A stretch of DNA of 26,816 nt from positions 1 through 26,816 of the forward strand of contig JAPKHB010000009.1 in assembly GCA_026647295.1 (NCBI GenBank), written 5' to 3'. Shown here one piece after another: positions 15,917 to 23,888 of the stretch. How positions within the stretch are numbered: the first letter of the stretch is position 1; every line of letters begins with the position of its first letter. Source of the DNA: Planctomycetota bacterium. GTDB taxonomy: Bacteria > Planctomycetota > PLA2 > JAEUHO01. The translations under genes and the position numbers were made by a program. Below the pieces are notes generated by a model. The model was given only the letters and a program-made list of their open reading frames with translations, did no database searches and was not told where the DNA came from.

Positions 15917-15924
15917 GGCGGAGC
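15864..15924. repeat. 61-bp direct repeat, left copy
   Basis: This is identical, base for base, to 17475-17535. It covers the last codons and stop of the upstream gene plus 8 nt. It contains a small dyad, GCCGAC/GTCGGC around TTCGAG, and a second short one across the stop codon (CCGC/GCGG). The two copies bracket 1,550 bp holding one minus-strand gene of lower GC content. Confidence 0.9.
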
Positions 15925-16000
15925 GACGGGGACGGCGGGCGAACCGGACGTCTGCGAGGTGCCGACACGTGCCCTCGGGGGCGCGCCCGGAGCCGATTGG

Positions 16001-17443
16001 CTACTTCGCCTCGTAGAGGCCGATGTGTCCATTCGCAAGCGCCTCGACTCCCAGTTCTGCCTGCCCGATCCACTCAAAGACCCCCCGTACCTCGCCCCGG
16101 AGCGGCCCCGCTTCCTTCCGAGGGACGTACCGGATGTAGTACCTCATCCCGCGGTGGAACCACTCTGTGCAGAACCGCCCTCCGTCTTCGACATCGAGAT
16201 CGAAGTGGTACTGGGGCAAGCCGCTGACGGTCACCACCATCAGCCGCCCCGGTTGCACGCCACGGGCCCTCCAGACCAGCCGAGATTCCGGTGCTCCCCT
16301 CGTGCGCCGCAGTCGTAGTTCCCCCACGGCGCTTTCCTTGCTGACGGAAGGGGAGCGGTACTCACAAGGCTCAAACCCCGGCTGATGGGTGAAGAGAAAC
16401 GCCGCTCCATCCACGGCGCTAAGCAGCTCGAAGGTGCCATCACTCCGTGTCTTGGCTAACGTCTTCGTCTCGACGATCGCGGTCGCATCTCCATTCCCCC
16501 ACCGCATGTTCAGGGCGGCGCCTTGCGGCGCGCTCCGCGCCGCACTGGCCTCCTCCAAGGGCAACCTTCGGAGCACGATGAGGGCGACCCACCGGTCCGC
16601 GAGCGGCGCTCCTTCGTCGTCCAGGAGCGTTCCCGTCAGTCGGTAGCCCGGCCGAAGATCCACCAGAACCTCGACCCTCGGTTGTGCGATCTCGATGCCC
16701 CAGTCAGAAGGGATGCGTACAAGTTCGCTCCAACACCCCGCCCCAGCGACCGTCAGCCCCTGATCCGGCATCAGCCGGGTCACAAAGGAAAACGATGCTT
16801 CCGCATCCAAAGACAGAGCGAAGTGCTCTCTCCGCACCCCGCGCACCTGCAGCCAGTGCTCGCCGCCAACCGCGTGAGGTGCATGGTCCGCAAGCGTTGA
16901 CGTCATGGGTCGCGAAACCACAACGCTTACTTGCGTGCCGGGGTGGAGCGCGGCATCGGAGGACAGGCACCTCACGTCGACGTGCAGTCTCCGGCACGCA
17001 TAAAGGGTCGCGACACCGGGATCGAGATCCTCTGCTGTAGGACGGATCAACTCCCAGGTCGCAGAGCGCAGCGCGATGGCGGACGCATCACACTCGGGAA
17101 TCGTCACGACGCCGAGTGCGTCCGTCTTCCCTACCAGTCCTGCCCCGATCGACGTCCCTGCCGCCAGCACCTCAACCCCGGGGACGGGCGCTCGGGTCGC
17201 AATGTCCAGGATCGTCACGCGCCGTCCCGCGGGTATCGCGTCCAATGTGGGTGCGAGGGGGGTCCCACCGGTCACGGGCACTCGGTTCGCCTCGAGCTGT
17301 GGCGCGCCGGACCCGCGGGGCTTCTCGGACCCCCGTGGCGGGTCGGTCGAACCCGGGCGCGCGCAGTCCTCTCGGGTGGAAAGGAGCCAAGCGATTCCCA
17401 AGATCACCAAGCAGAACATCGAGATGCGCGGGAGGCGACCCAT
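16001..17443 (-). CDS. Membrane-anchored protein with carboxypeptidase-regulatory-like modules, atypical base composition
   Basis: This encodes 480 residues from ATG (first base 17443), chosen because a clean signal anchor follows at once (RISMFCLVILGIAWLL). GAGGCAAG about 9 nt upstream is a weak ribosome site. The protein then has a Pro/Arg linker, a regulatory-like sandwich (RRVTILDIATRAPVPGVEVL; TDALGVVTIPE), and a second one (RVEVLVDLRPGYRLTGTLLD; TRSDGTFELLSAVDG), with strand-rich sequence to the end (GRLMVVTVSGLPQYHFDLDV). There are no enzymatic motifs. It resembles its neighbours at 14435-15916 and 17573-19333 in overall design but not closely in sequence. Its codons use A and T at third positions far more than any other gene here, and it lies between the two 61-bp repeats, so it is a likely later arrival. 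Confidence 0.8.
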   Translation of the reverse strand: MGRLPRISMFCLVILGIAWLLSTREDCARPGSTDPPRGSEKPRGSGAPQLEANRVPVTGGTPLAPTLDAIPAGRRVTILDIATRAPVPGVEVLAAGTSIGAGLVGKTDALGVVTIPECDASAIALRSATWELIRPTAEDLDPGVATLYACRRLHVDVRCLSSDAALHPGTQVSVVVSRPMTSTLADHAPHAVGGEHWLQVRGVRREHFALSLDAEASFSFVTRLMPDQGLTVAGAGCWSELVRIPSDWGIEIAQPRVEVLVDLRPGYRLTGTLLDDEGAPLADRWVALIVLRRLPLEEASAARSAPQGAALNMRWGNGDATAIVETKTLAKTRSDGTFELLSAVDGAAFLFTHQPGFEPCEYRSPSVSKESAVGELRLRRTRGAPESRLVWRARGVQPGRLMVVTVSGLPQYHFDLDVEDGGRFCTEWFHRGMRYYIRYVPRKEAGPLRGEVRGVFEWIGQAELGVEALANGHIGLYEAK

Positions 17444-17474
17444 CGCGCCATCTTGCCTCGCGGGGGGGACGGGA

Positions 17475-17535
17475 TGCGCGCCGTGCGCTGGCACGGCCCC
17501 CCCGCCGACTTCGAGGTCGGCCGCTGAGGCGGAGC
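17475..17535. repeat. 61-bp direct repeat, right copy
   Basis: This is a perfect copy of 15864-15924, starting 1,611 bp further right. Here it is not part of a credible gene: it lies just upstream of the start of the minus-strand gene at 16001-17443. A terminator-like hairpin begins at its last base. Confidence 0.9.
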
Positions 17536-17556
17536 CTCACCCCGCCCGGGGCGAGG
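17535..17556. terminator. Terminator-like hairpin downstream of the 17573-19333 gene
   Basis: CCTCACCCCG (17535-17544) pairs with CGGGGCGAGG (17547-17556) with one A-C mismatch and a minimal loop. It sits 16 nt past the stop of the minus-strand gene on its right. If the 61-bp-bracketed segment is removed, it would also follow the plus-strand gene ending at 15916, as a shared terminator would. There is no T-tract. Confidence 0.4.
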
Positions 17557-17572
17557 GCCAGTTCCACGGAAC

Positions 17573-19333
17573 CTACTCCTCGGGCGCAAGGACCACGTCA
17601 AGCGCCGTCGAGCCCCCATCCCGGACCGTGACCTCGCGCACCTCGGTCCGGAAGCCGGGCTTGGAGACGCCCACCCGATACGCGCCGGGCGCAAGCCAGA
17701 AGGTCCGCTCCTCGGACTCGGCCGCGGCGAACTCGGCGTCCTCCCAGGTGGCAAGGGTCCCCGAGACGTGGTCGCCGTTGACGACCACGACGTACTCCGG
17801 GATCGACTCGCCCGTGCGGTCCGACACGCGCAGGCGCAGCCCTCCGCCGCGCAGCACGCAGCGGATGGCCCGGGCGTCGGCGCCGACCTCGAACGGGCGC
17901 CCCGGCGCGGCCTCCCCCCAGAAGGTGGAGGCTCCGGTCGCCCCCCGCACCCCGATCGAGTACCGACCGACCGCGAGCGGAAGGGGCGCCGCCGGGCGCC
18001 CCTCCCGGAAGCGCATCGGCACGACGCACTCCACCGCACCGGCCTCGTGCCGGAGCACCAGGTTGAGGACACAGGTGGGGAGCCGCGCCGTGCCCTCGAC
18101 GACGACCGATACGTCCACGGGGATCAGGTCGAGTTCCCGTGCCACCGGCACCTGGACGGGCTCGCCGGGCCACGGCCGGTAGGTCAGTTGGGTGCGCGTC
18201 GGCCGATAGCCCGGAGCCACGATCCGGCACTCCGCCTGGACGGGTGCCGCGTCGACGGCCGGCAGGAGCACGGAGGCCTGCATGCGACCGCCGAACACGG
18301 TCGGACCGTGCGCGTCCTCGTGCGCCCGGAGATCCGGAGGCTGGTACGGCACGGGCAGGCCCCCGCGCTTGCGCAGCGAGACCCCCGCCGTCACCACCGG
18401 CGCCCCCGTCTCGGCATCGACGACCCGGACGTCGAGGAGGGCCAGCGGGTACAGGACCAACACGATCACGGGCGCGTCGGCCGCGGCCGGGACGGTCGCG
18501 CGCACCTCGGTTCGCTGCACGTAGCCGGGGCGGCTCGCCACCAGACGCAGCGAACCGGGGGCGAGGCCCGCGAGCACGAAGGTCCCGTCCTCGGTGCTCG
18601 TCGTCTGGCCGTGGTTGGGCGCCCACGCGGGGCCCCAGAGGCGGTGCCTTCCCACCGCACGAACGTCCTCGGCGCGCGCTCCATGCGCCTCCACCACCGC
18701 CCCCGCGACGGGCTGGCCACCCGGCGTCACCACCGTCCCCCGCAGCGCCAGACCGCGTTCCAGCGTGATGTGGACTTCGCCCGCGCCGGCACCGTCCAGC
18801 GCGGGCGTGGCCCGTCCCGGGAGGAAGCCCGGAGCCTTGGCCAGGACCGTCAAGGCGTGGGGCTCCTCCTCCGGACGCGCGCCCGCCAGGCGGAAGCGCC
18901 CTTCCGCGTCGCACACGCCCGAGGCCCGCGGCGGCTCGAGCCAGGGCCGGCCCTCGGCGCGAACCCAGACCTGCGCCCCGCCCACCGGCTCCGAACGCAC
19001 GTCGGTAACGACCCCCGTCAGGTCGAACCGCCGCTCGGGCGACCCGGCGACCGGGTGCTCCCCGGGCGCCGGAGTCTCCTTCGGGTCCTTCCGCTCCGCC
19101 GGGGCGCGGTCCACGCCCCATAGCGCGGGAAAGTCTCCGGCGGGCCGGGCCGGAACGTCCGCCCCCCCCGCCGCCGGGGCCCGGGGCCCCTGCGAACCCG
19201 GCTGGGCGAAGATCACCACGAGGGCCCCACCGATCACGACCGCGCCGATGGCCAGGCGCAGCCGGACCGCCCCCTTGGGCGCACGAGAGGGGCCGCCCGG
19301 GGGGTGCGCCGCGGCAAGCAGCATCCAGGACAT
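17573..19333 (-). CDS. Membrane-anchored protein with about four carboxypeptidase-regulatory-like modules
   Basis: This encodes 586 residues from ATG (first base 19333); ATG at 19324 is an alternative. A short N-terminus precedes a hydrophobic anchor (RLAIGAVVIGGALVVIFAQ) and a Pro/Ala linker. Modules with the family's 'xGxVxDxxGxPVxGAxVxV' opening and 'TDxxGxFxLxGLxPG' turn are visible near residues 105-190 (LTGVVTDVRSEPVGGAQVWV; CDAEGRFRLAG), 195-290 (LRGTVVTPGGQPVAGAVVEA; STEDGTFVLAGLAPG), 300-390 (LLDVRVVDAETGAPVVTAGV) and at the C-terminus (LRLRVSDRTGESIPEYVVVV; LAPGAYRVGVSKPGF). These modules are binding or structural sandwiches, not enzymes. The protein is probably displayed outside the inner membrane. 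It is the third such protein in this stretch. Confidence 0.8.
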   Translation of the reverse strand: MSWMLLAAAHPPGGPSRAPKGAVRLRLAIGAVVIGGALVVIFAQPGSQGPRAPAAGGADVPARPAGDFPALWGVDRAPAERKDPKETPAPGEHPVAGSPERRFDLTGVVTDVRSEPVGGAQVWVRAEGRPWLEPPRASGVCDAEGRFRLAGARPEEEPHALTVLAKAPGFLPGRATPALDGAGAGEVHITLERGLALRGTVVTPGGQPVAGAVVEAHGARAEDVRAVGRHRLWGPAWAPNHGQTTSTEDGTFVLAGLAPGSLRLVASRPGYVQRTEVRATVPAAADAPVIVLVLYPLALLDVRVVDAETGAPVVTAGVSLRKRGGLPVPYQPPDLRAHEDAHGPTVFGGRMQASVLLPAVDAAPVQAECRIVAPGYRPTRTQLTYRPWPGEPVQVPVARELDLIPVDVSVVVEGTARLPTCVLNLVLRHEAGAVECVVPMRFREGRPAAPLPLAVGRYSIGVRGATGASTFWGEAAPGRPFEVGADARAIRCVLRGGGLRLRVSDRTGESIPEYVVVVNGDHVSGTLATWEDAEFAAAESEERTFWLAPGAYRVGVSKPGFRTEVREVTVRDGGSTALDVVLAPEE

Positions 19334-19479
19334 GGACGAGAGCGTACCGCGCGGGGCCGCCCCTTCGCCCGACCTACTCCTTGCGCGGCGCAAGCCGCCA
19401 GACCCGCACCGTGGCGCCGGCCCACCTGTCCCCCCTCGCACGGTCCTTCCCGGGGGGAGGCGGCCGCGCCCCCCGCCGG

Positions 19480-22400
19480 TCAGGCGAGCAGGCGCTCCAG
19501 GTCCTCGCGGGTGATGTTGGTGAGGGGGGCGTCGGCGACCCCGCCCAGGAGCGTGCGTACGAGTTCGCGCTTCTGCTCCTGGAGTTGCTGCACCTTGGCC
19601 TCGATGGTGTCCTCGCCGATGAGCCGGTAGACCATCACCTTGCGCGCCTGCCCGATGCGATGGGCCCGGTCCACGGCCTGGGCCTCGACGGCCGGGTTCC
19701 ACCACGGATCGAGCAGGAACACGTAGTCCGCGGCCGTCAGGTTGAGGCCCGTGCCCCCGGCCTTGAGGCTGATCAGGAACAGGTGCTGCGCGGGGTCTTC
19801 CTGGAACCGCCGGATGACCTCGGCGCGCTTGCGCGTCTTGCCGTCCAGGTACACGTGGCCAAGCCCGGCGGCGTCCAGCAGCGGCCGAAGCAGCGCCAGG
19901 AAGGAGGTGAACTGCGAGAACACGAGCGCCTTGTGGCCCGTCTCGGCGACCTCCTGGAGCATGGGCAGCAGGATCTCGAGCTTGCCGCAGGGCTCGCCCT
20001 GGCGGGCTGGATCCAGGAGCCCCGGGTGGCAGGCGGCCTGGCGCAGCCGCAGCAGCGCCTCCAGCACGTGGAGCTTGGACTGGGCCATGCCCACCTGCGC
20101 CACCCGCGCGAGCACGCTGGCCCGGTAGTGCTCGCGCACCTCCTCGTAGGCCTTGCGCTGGGCGGCCGGCAGCGGGCAATGCAGCACCTGCTCGCTCTTG
20201 GCGGGCAGGTCGGCGAGCACCTGCTCCTTGGTGCGCCGAAGGATCACGGGCTTGAGCGCCCGGGCGAGCCAGCCCAGGGCCTCGGGCGTCGGACGCCCGC
20301 CGCCCAGCGCCCGGGAGAGTTGCGTCGCGCTGCCCAGCAGGCCGGGGTTGAGGAACTGGAACAGGGAGTGGAGGTCCGCGAGGTGGTTCTCGACCGGCGT
20401 TCCGGTGAGCGCCAGGCGGCGCGGGGCGCGCAGCCGCCGGGCGGCCTGGGCCGCCTGGCTCTGGGCGTTCTTGATGTTCTGCGCCTCGTCCAGCACGACG
20501 GCGTCAAGCGCCAGGGCGGCCAGGGGCTCGACGTCGCGCGCCAGCGTGCCGTAGGTTGTGACCAGCACGTCGACCGCGCCCAGGTCCGCCAGGCAGCGCG
20601 CGCGCCCCGGACCGTGGTAGAGCACGACGCGCAGCGCGGGCGCAAAGGCCTCGGCCTGCTCGACCCAGCCGGGCAGCACCGAGAGCGGCGCCACCACGAG
20701 CACGGGCCCCGTGCGCTTGGGGTCGCGCGCGCGCCCGAGCATCCAGGCGAGCACCTGCACGGTCTTGCCCAGGCCCATGTCGTCGGCGAGGCAGCCGCCC
20801 AGGCCTGCCTCCTCGAGGAAGCAAAGCCACCCGAGCCCCTCCTGCTGGTAGGGGCGCAGGCGGCCGCAAAAGCCCTCGGGCTCGGGCCGCGGCGCGACGC
20901 CCGAAAGCGAGCGCCAGCGCCGGCGGGCTTCCTCGAACTCGCGGTCCAGGTCGGCCCCGGGCACGTCCTCGAGCAACACGTCGAGCAGGGGCACCTGGGC
21001 CCGAGACACGCGGGGCTGCCTGCTGCCCTCGGTAAGGGCGCCCAGCGCCGCCAGGCGCGTCGCCCACTCGGCGGGGATCAGGGCCGCGCTGCCGTCCTCG
21101 AAGGTGAGCAGGCCGCGCCCGGCGCGGGCGGCCTCCAGGATCGCGGGGAGCTTCAGCGCCGCCTGGTCAAAGCGCGCCTCGCCCTCCAGGTCGAACCAGT
21201 CCACGCCCGAGGCCCGAACGCGCACGCTCATCGTGCCGCCGGCGCGCAGGGGCTGGTCCTGGACCCGCACCTGCCAGCCGGCCGCGATCAGGCCCTCCAG
21301 GCGCGCGGCCAGGCCTTCGCCGGCCAGTTTGAAGGGGGCCGCCGTCCACTCCGGCGCCACCCGCTCCACGCCGTGGGGCGCGAGCGCCTCCAGCAGGCGC
21401 GCCTCGGCCGCGGCGTCGCGCGCGAGCAACTTTCCGTCCCGGGCCGAGACGACGTGGCGCGTGGGGTCCTCCAGCCCCACCCGCGCGCCCTCGTAGTCGA
21501 ACCAGGCCCCGGCGCGCTGCGCCTGGGGGTTGAGCCCCTCCAGCGCGAGTACGCCCTCGGGGCGCCCGGGGCGGTCGGCCAACGGGCCGAGGTCAAACGG
21601 CGGGGGCGCGGGCAACGCCAGGACCCGCCGGAGGAAGGCCGGACGGTCGGCCGCCGGCACCGCCAGCGGGCCGTCGCGGTGCAGGTTCGTCAGCCAGGCG
21701 AAGGCGCCCGTGGGCTCAAAGCGGGCCATCCGGGCGCCGAAGAACACGTAGCCGTTCGAGATGCCCAGGAGCATCTCCGAGAGTTCCTTGCGCTCGCCCG
21801 CGCGCTCGAACCAGCCCTGGAGTACGAGGTCGCCCGGCTTGGGGCCGCCCGGCTCGAAGCCAAAGCGCAACTGCCACGGGTCGGGGTCAAAGGCCAGGGG
21901 CGGCCCCGGCTCGCGGTCGTCGGCCAGGCGCAGGCGCACCTCGTGGTCGCGCATGACCCCCGGGAGGACGTCGCCGAGCCACTCGAACCCGAGCTTGAGG
22001 ACGGTCGGCTCGGCGGGGTTGCCCCACGGGTGGTAGCTCCGCAACTCCAGCGCGCGCAGCCGCTCGACCAGCGCGCGCACGGCGGGCGGCGCGGTCGTCC
22101 GCCCCAGGACGCTCGACCAGCGCAGCTTCTCCGGGTCCTTTCGGCGCCCCGAGCGCAGCGTCCGCTCGCACCAGATCTCAAGGATCAGCCCGCTCTCCCG
22201 CCGGGACGCGGACGCGTCCAGGACGAGCCACCAGCGGTCGGCGACGCCGGTGCGCGGCGGCGGCTGGAAGGGCAGGGCCTTGAGCGACTGGGCGAGCCCG
22301 TCGAGCCGAACGTCCCAGGCCGGCCGCGGGGGCGCGGGCGCCGCCAGCGCGCGCAGGCCGAGCACCTTGCCGAGTTGGGCGCTCCCCAGGCGCTGCTCCG

Positions 22401-22656
22401 CGGCGAGCACCACCGCCCAGTAGTGCTTGCACACGCCCTCGCGCACGAAGGCGTCGCAGGTGCAATAGGGCGTAAGGTCCCCGCCGTCCACCTCCAGGAA
22501 CACGTGGTACGTGCGGGTGCCCTGGACGGAGGCGTGGAGCCCCCGCCCCACGTGCGACTCCAGGATGCGCACGCGCCCCTCGGCGGCGTAGCGCTCGCCG
22601 CGCCGGCGGACGGCCGGCGGGACTTCGGGCGCGAGGAGGTCGGCGACGGGGGGCAC
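19480..22656 (-). CDS. SWIM zinc-finger SNF2/Swi2-family DEAD/DEAH-type helicase
   Basis: This encodes 1058 residues from GTG (first base 22656), 12 nt after the upstream gene's stop. Near the N-terminus is a SWIM zinc finger, Cys65-x-Cys67-x8-Cys76-x-His78 (CTCDAFVREGVCKH). The middle ~500 residues match the bacterial SNF2 N-terminal accessory region. The motor follows: the Q-like PYQQEGLGWL, Walker A DDMGLGKT (Lys631), motif Ia VVAPLSVLPGW, TTYGT, motif II DEAQ (723-726), LTGTPVENHL, then the second lobe with VFSQFTSFLALL, SLKAGGTGLNL and the arginine-finger motif VDRAHRIGQ. Such proteins use ATP to translocate on double-stranded DNA and remodel protein-DNA complexes; the exact role of bacterial members is unsettled. 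It ends the bactofilin operon. Confidence 0.93.
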   Translation of the reverse strand: MPPVADLLAPEVPPAVRRRGERYAAEGRVRILESHVGRGLHASVQGTRTYHVFLEVDGGDLTPYCTCDAFVREGVCKHYWAVVLAAEQRLGSAQLGKVLGLRALAAPAPPRPAWDVRLDGLAQSLKALPFQPPPRTGVADRWWLVLDASASRRESGLILEIWCERTLRSGRRKDPEKLRWSSVLGRTTAPPAVRALVERLRALELRSYHPWGNPAEPTVLKLGFEWLGDVLPGVMRDHEVRLRLADDREPGPPLAFDPDPWQLRFGFEPGGPKPGDLVLQGWFERAGERKELSEMLLGISNGYVFFGARMARFEPTGAFAWLTNLHRDGPLAVPAADRPAFLRRVLALPAPPPFDLGPLADRPGRPEGVLALEGLNPQAQRAGAWFDYEGARVGLEDPTRHVVSARDGKLLARDAAAEARLLEALAPHGVERVAPEWTAAPFKLAGEGLAARLEGLIAAGWQVRVQDQPLRAGGTMSVRVRASGVDWFDLEGEARFDQAALKLPAILEAARAGRGLLTFEDGSAALIPAEWATRLAALGALTEGSRQPRVSRAQVPLLDVLLEDVPGADLDREFEEARRRWRSLSGVAPRPEPEGFCGRLRPYQQEGLGWLCFLEEAGLGGCLADDMGLGKTVQVLAWMLGRARDPKRTGPVLVVAPLSVLPGWVEQAEAFAPALRVVLYHGPGRARCLADLGAVDVLVTTYGTLARDVEPLAALALDAVVLDEAQNIKNAQSQAAQAARRLRAPRRLALTGTPVENHLADLHSLFQFLNPGLLGSATQLSRALGGGRPTPEALGWLARALKPVILRRTKEQVLADLPAKSEQVLHCPLPAAQRKAYEEVREHYRASVLARVAQVGMAQSKLHVLEALLRLRQAACHPGLLDPARQGEPCGKLEILLPMLQEVAETGHKALVFSQFTSFLALLRPLLDAAGLGHVYLDGKTRKRAEVIRRFQEDPAQHLFLISLKAGGTGLNLTAADYVFLLDPWWNPAVEAQAVDRAHRIGQARKVMVYRLIGEDTIEAKVQQLQEQKRELVRTLLGGVADAPLTNITREDLERLLA

Positions 22657-22668
22657 GGGGCGCCGAGT

Positions 22669-23106
22669 CTAGCCGGGCTCGGCCCCAGGTCCGGCCGCCA
22701 GGGGCGCGGAGGCCGCCGGGGCCGCGGGTCCGGCGCAGACCTCCCCTTCGAGGGTCGCGCCCTCCTCCACGGTGAGCGCGGCGGCCCGCACGCGCCCGCT
22801 CACCCGGGCCGTGCGCCCGATGACGAGCGCCCCCAGGGCCACGGCCTCGCCCTGGAGCTGGCCTTCGATGCGCAGGGTCTCGGCCCGCACGGCCGCGAAC
22901 ACGATCCCCTTGCGCGTGATGTGCATGGAGTTGGCCGTGCGGAACACCCGCACGGCCACGTAGTCCTTGACCGTCAGCGCCTCGCACACGACGCGCTGGT
23001 GGCAGTGGGTGCACGAGACCGACTTGGCCTGCGCCGCCACGCGCAGCGGCCCGTCGCAGTGCGTGCACAGGATCTCGCGCTCGGCCGGGGCTCGTTCCCG
23101 CGCCAC
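22669..23106 (-). CDS. Zinc-ribbon bactofilin (polymer-forming cytoskeletal domain)
   Basis: This encodes 145 residues from GTG (first base 23106), 15 nt after the stop of the bactofilin upstream. The first ~40 residues carry two CxxC-type knuckles (LCTHCDGPL and SCTHCHQRV), a likely zinc ribbon. From ~residue 48 the right-handed beta-helix of bactofilins is visible as short alternating hydrophobic turns (ITRKGIVFAAVRAETLRIEG; GALVIGRTARVSGRVRAA; LTVEEGATLEGEV). Bactofilins polymerise without nucleotide into filaments that scaffold cell shape, stalk or chromosome functions. The zinc ribbon in front is not part of the classical bactofilin, so this variant may bind a partner or nucleic acid; that is inference. 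Confidence 0.85.
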   Translation of the reverse strand: MARERAPAEREILCTHCDGPLRVAAQAKSVSCTHCHQRVVCEALTVKDYVAVRVFRTANSMHITRKGIVFAAVRAETLRIEGQLQGEAVALGALVIGRTARVSGRVRAAALTVEEGATLEGEVCAGPAAPAASAPLAAGPGAEPG

Positions 23107-23121
23107 GGGCCCGGCGCCCGG

Positions 23122-23550
23122 CTAGCGCTTGCCGGCCGCGGCGTCCGAGATCTGCCGCAGCGTGCCGGCCGCTGCGGCGGCCACGGGCGCCTCGCGCGAC
23201 TTGCCCGCCTGCGGCCCGACGTCGCAACGCCCGACGAAGGTGGCGCCCTCGTGCACCTGCAGCTTGGCCGCGCTCACGTCGCCCTGCACCTTGCAGGTGG
23301 CGGTCAGCTCGACCCGGCTCTCGCACGTGATGTTGCCTTCGACCGTGCCGTCGATCTTCACGCTGCCGGCCTTGATCTCGGCCTTGACGCGCCCACCCTG
23401 GCTCACGAACACCGTGCCCGGGGTGGTGATGGCGCCCTCGAAGTGCCCGTCGATGCGCACGCTCCCCTGGAAGGTGAGCTCGCCCTTGAACTGGGCGTCG
23501 GCCCCGAGGACCGTCGGGAACTCGTCGGGCTTGCGGCTCTCTGCGACCAT
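23122..23550 (-). CDS. Bactofilin
   Basis: This encodes 142 residues from ATG (first base 23550) with an almost ideal AAGGAGG ribosome site about 6 nt upstream, the strongest in the window, suggesting high expression. The sequence is the standard bactofilin core: a short disordered head (PDEFPTVLGADAQFKG), then the repeated turns of the beta-helix (LTFQGSVRIDGHFEGAI; TVFVSQGGRVKAEIKAGSVKI; GTVEGNITCESRVELTA; CKVQGDVSAAKLQVHEGATF) and a short Ala-rich tail. It forms nucleotide-independent cytoskeletal filaments, usually membrane-associated. It leads an apparent operon with the zinc-ribbon bactofilin and the SNF2 helicase. Confidence 0.93.
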   Translation of the reverse strand: MVAESRKPDEFPTVLGADAQFKGELTFQGSVRIDGHFEGAITTPGTVFVSQGGRVKAEIKAGSVKIDGTVEGNITCESRVELTATCKVQGDVSAAKLQVHEGATFVGRCDVGPQAGKSREAPVAAAAAGTLRQISDAAAGKR

Positions 23551-23888
23551 GCGAAACCTCCTTGGCGCGCCGGCCCTTCCTGCTCCGGTGCCCGCCGGGC
23601 GCGCCCCGACCCTAGCACCGAGGGGGGACCGGCCCCGCGCCGGCCCCGTCGGGGCCCCAAGGAAGGGCCCGGGCCCCCGGCCGGGCCCGCCGACGGCGCA
23701 GCGCCCCGGCCGGGCTCCGCAGCGGCGGCCCAACCGCTCCCCCCATCGCCCGAGGCTCTCGAGGATGCGCCCACGCCGGGAATGGGCTATCGTCCGGGAG
23801 GCCGGCGGGCGCGGGACGGGCGGGGGCCTTGCCCGCCGCCGGCTCCGGCCGCCCTTTCGGGGCCCCGGCAGGAGGAGATGATCTCGGA
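23551..23888. other. Divergent intergenic region, 338 bp, no gene seen
   Basis: This lies between the divergent bactofilin operon and the alpha-CTD/sigma4 protein, so it must hold both promoters. The left end carries the strong ribosome site for the bactofilin, the right end AGGAGGAG (23870-23877) for the plus-strand gene. A perfect hairpin GGCCCC/GGGGCC sits at 23642-23656 amid further G/C palindromes. I see no convincing sigma-70 type promoter by eye. Confidence 0.4.
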
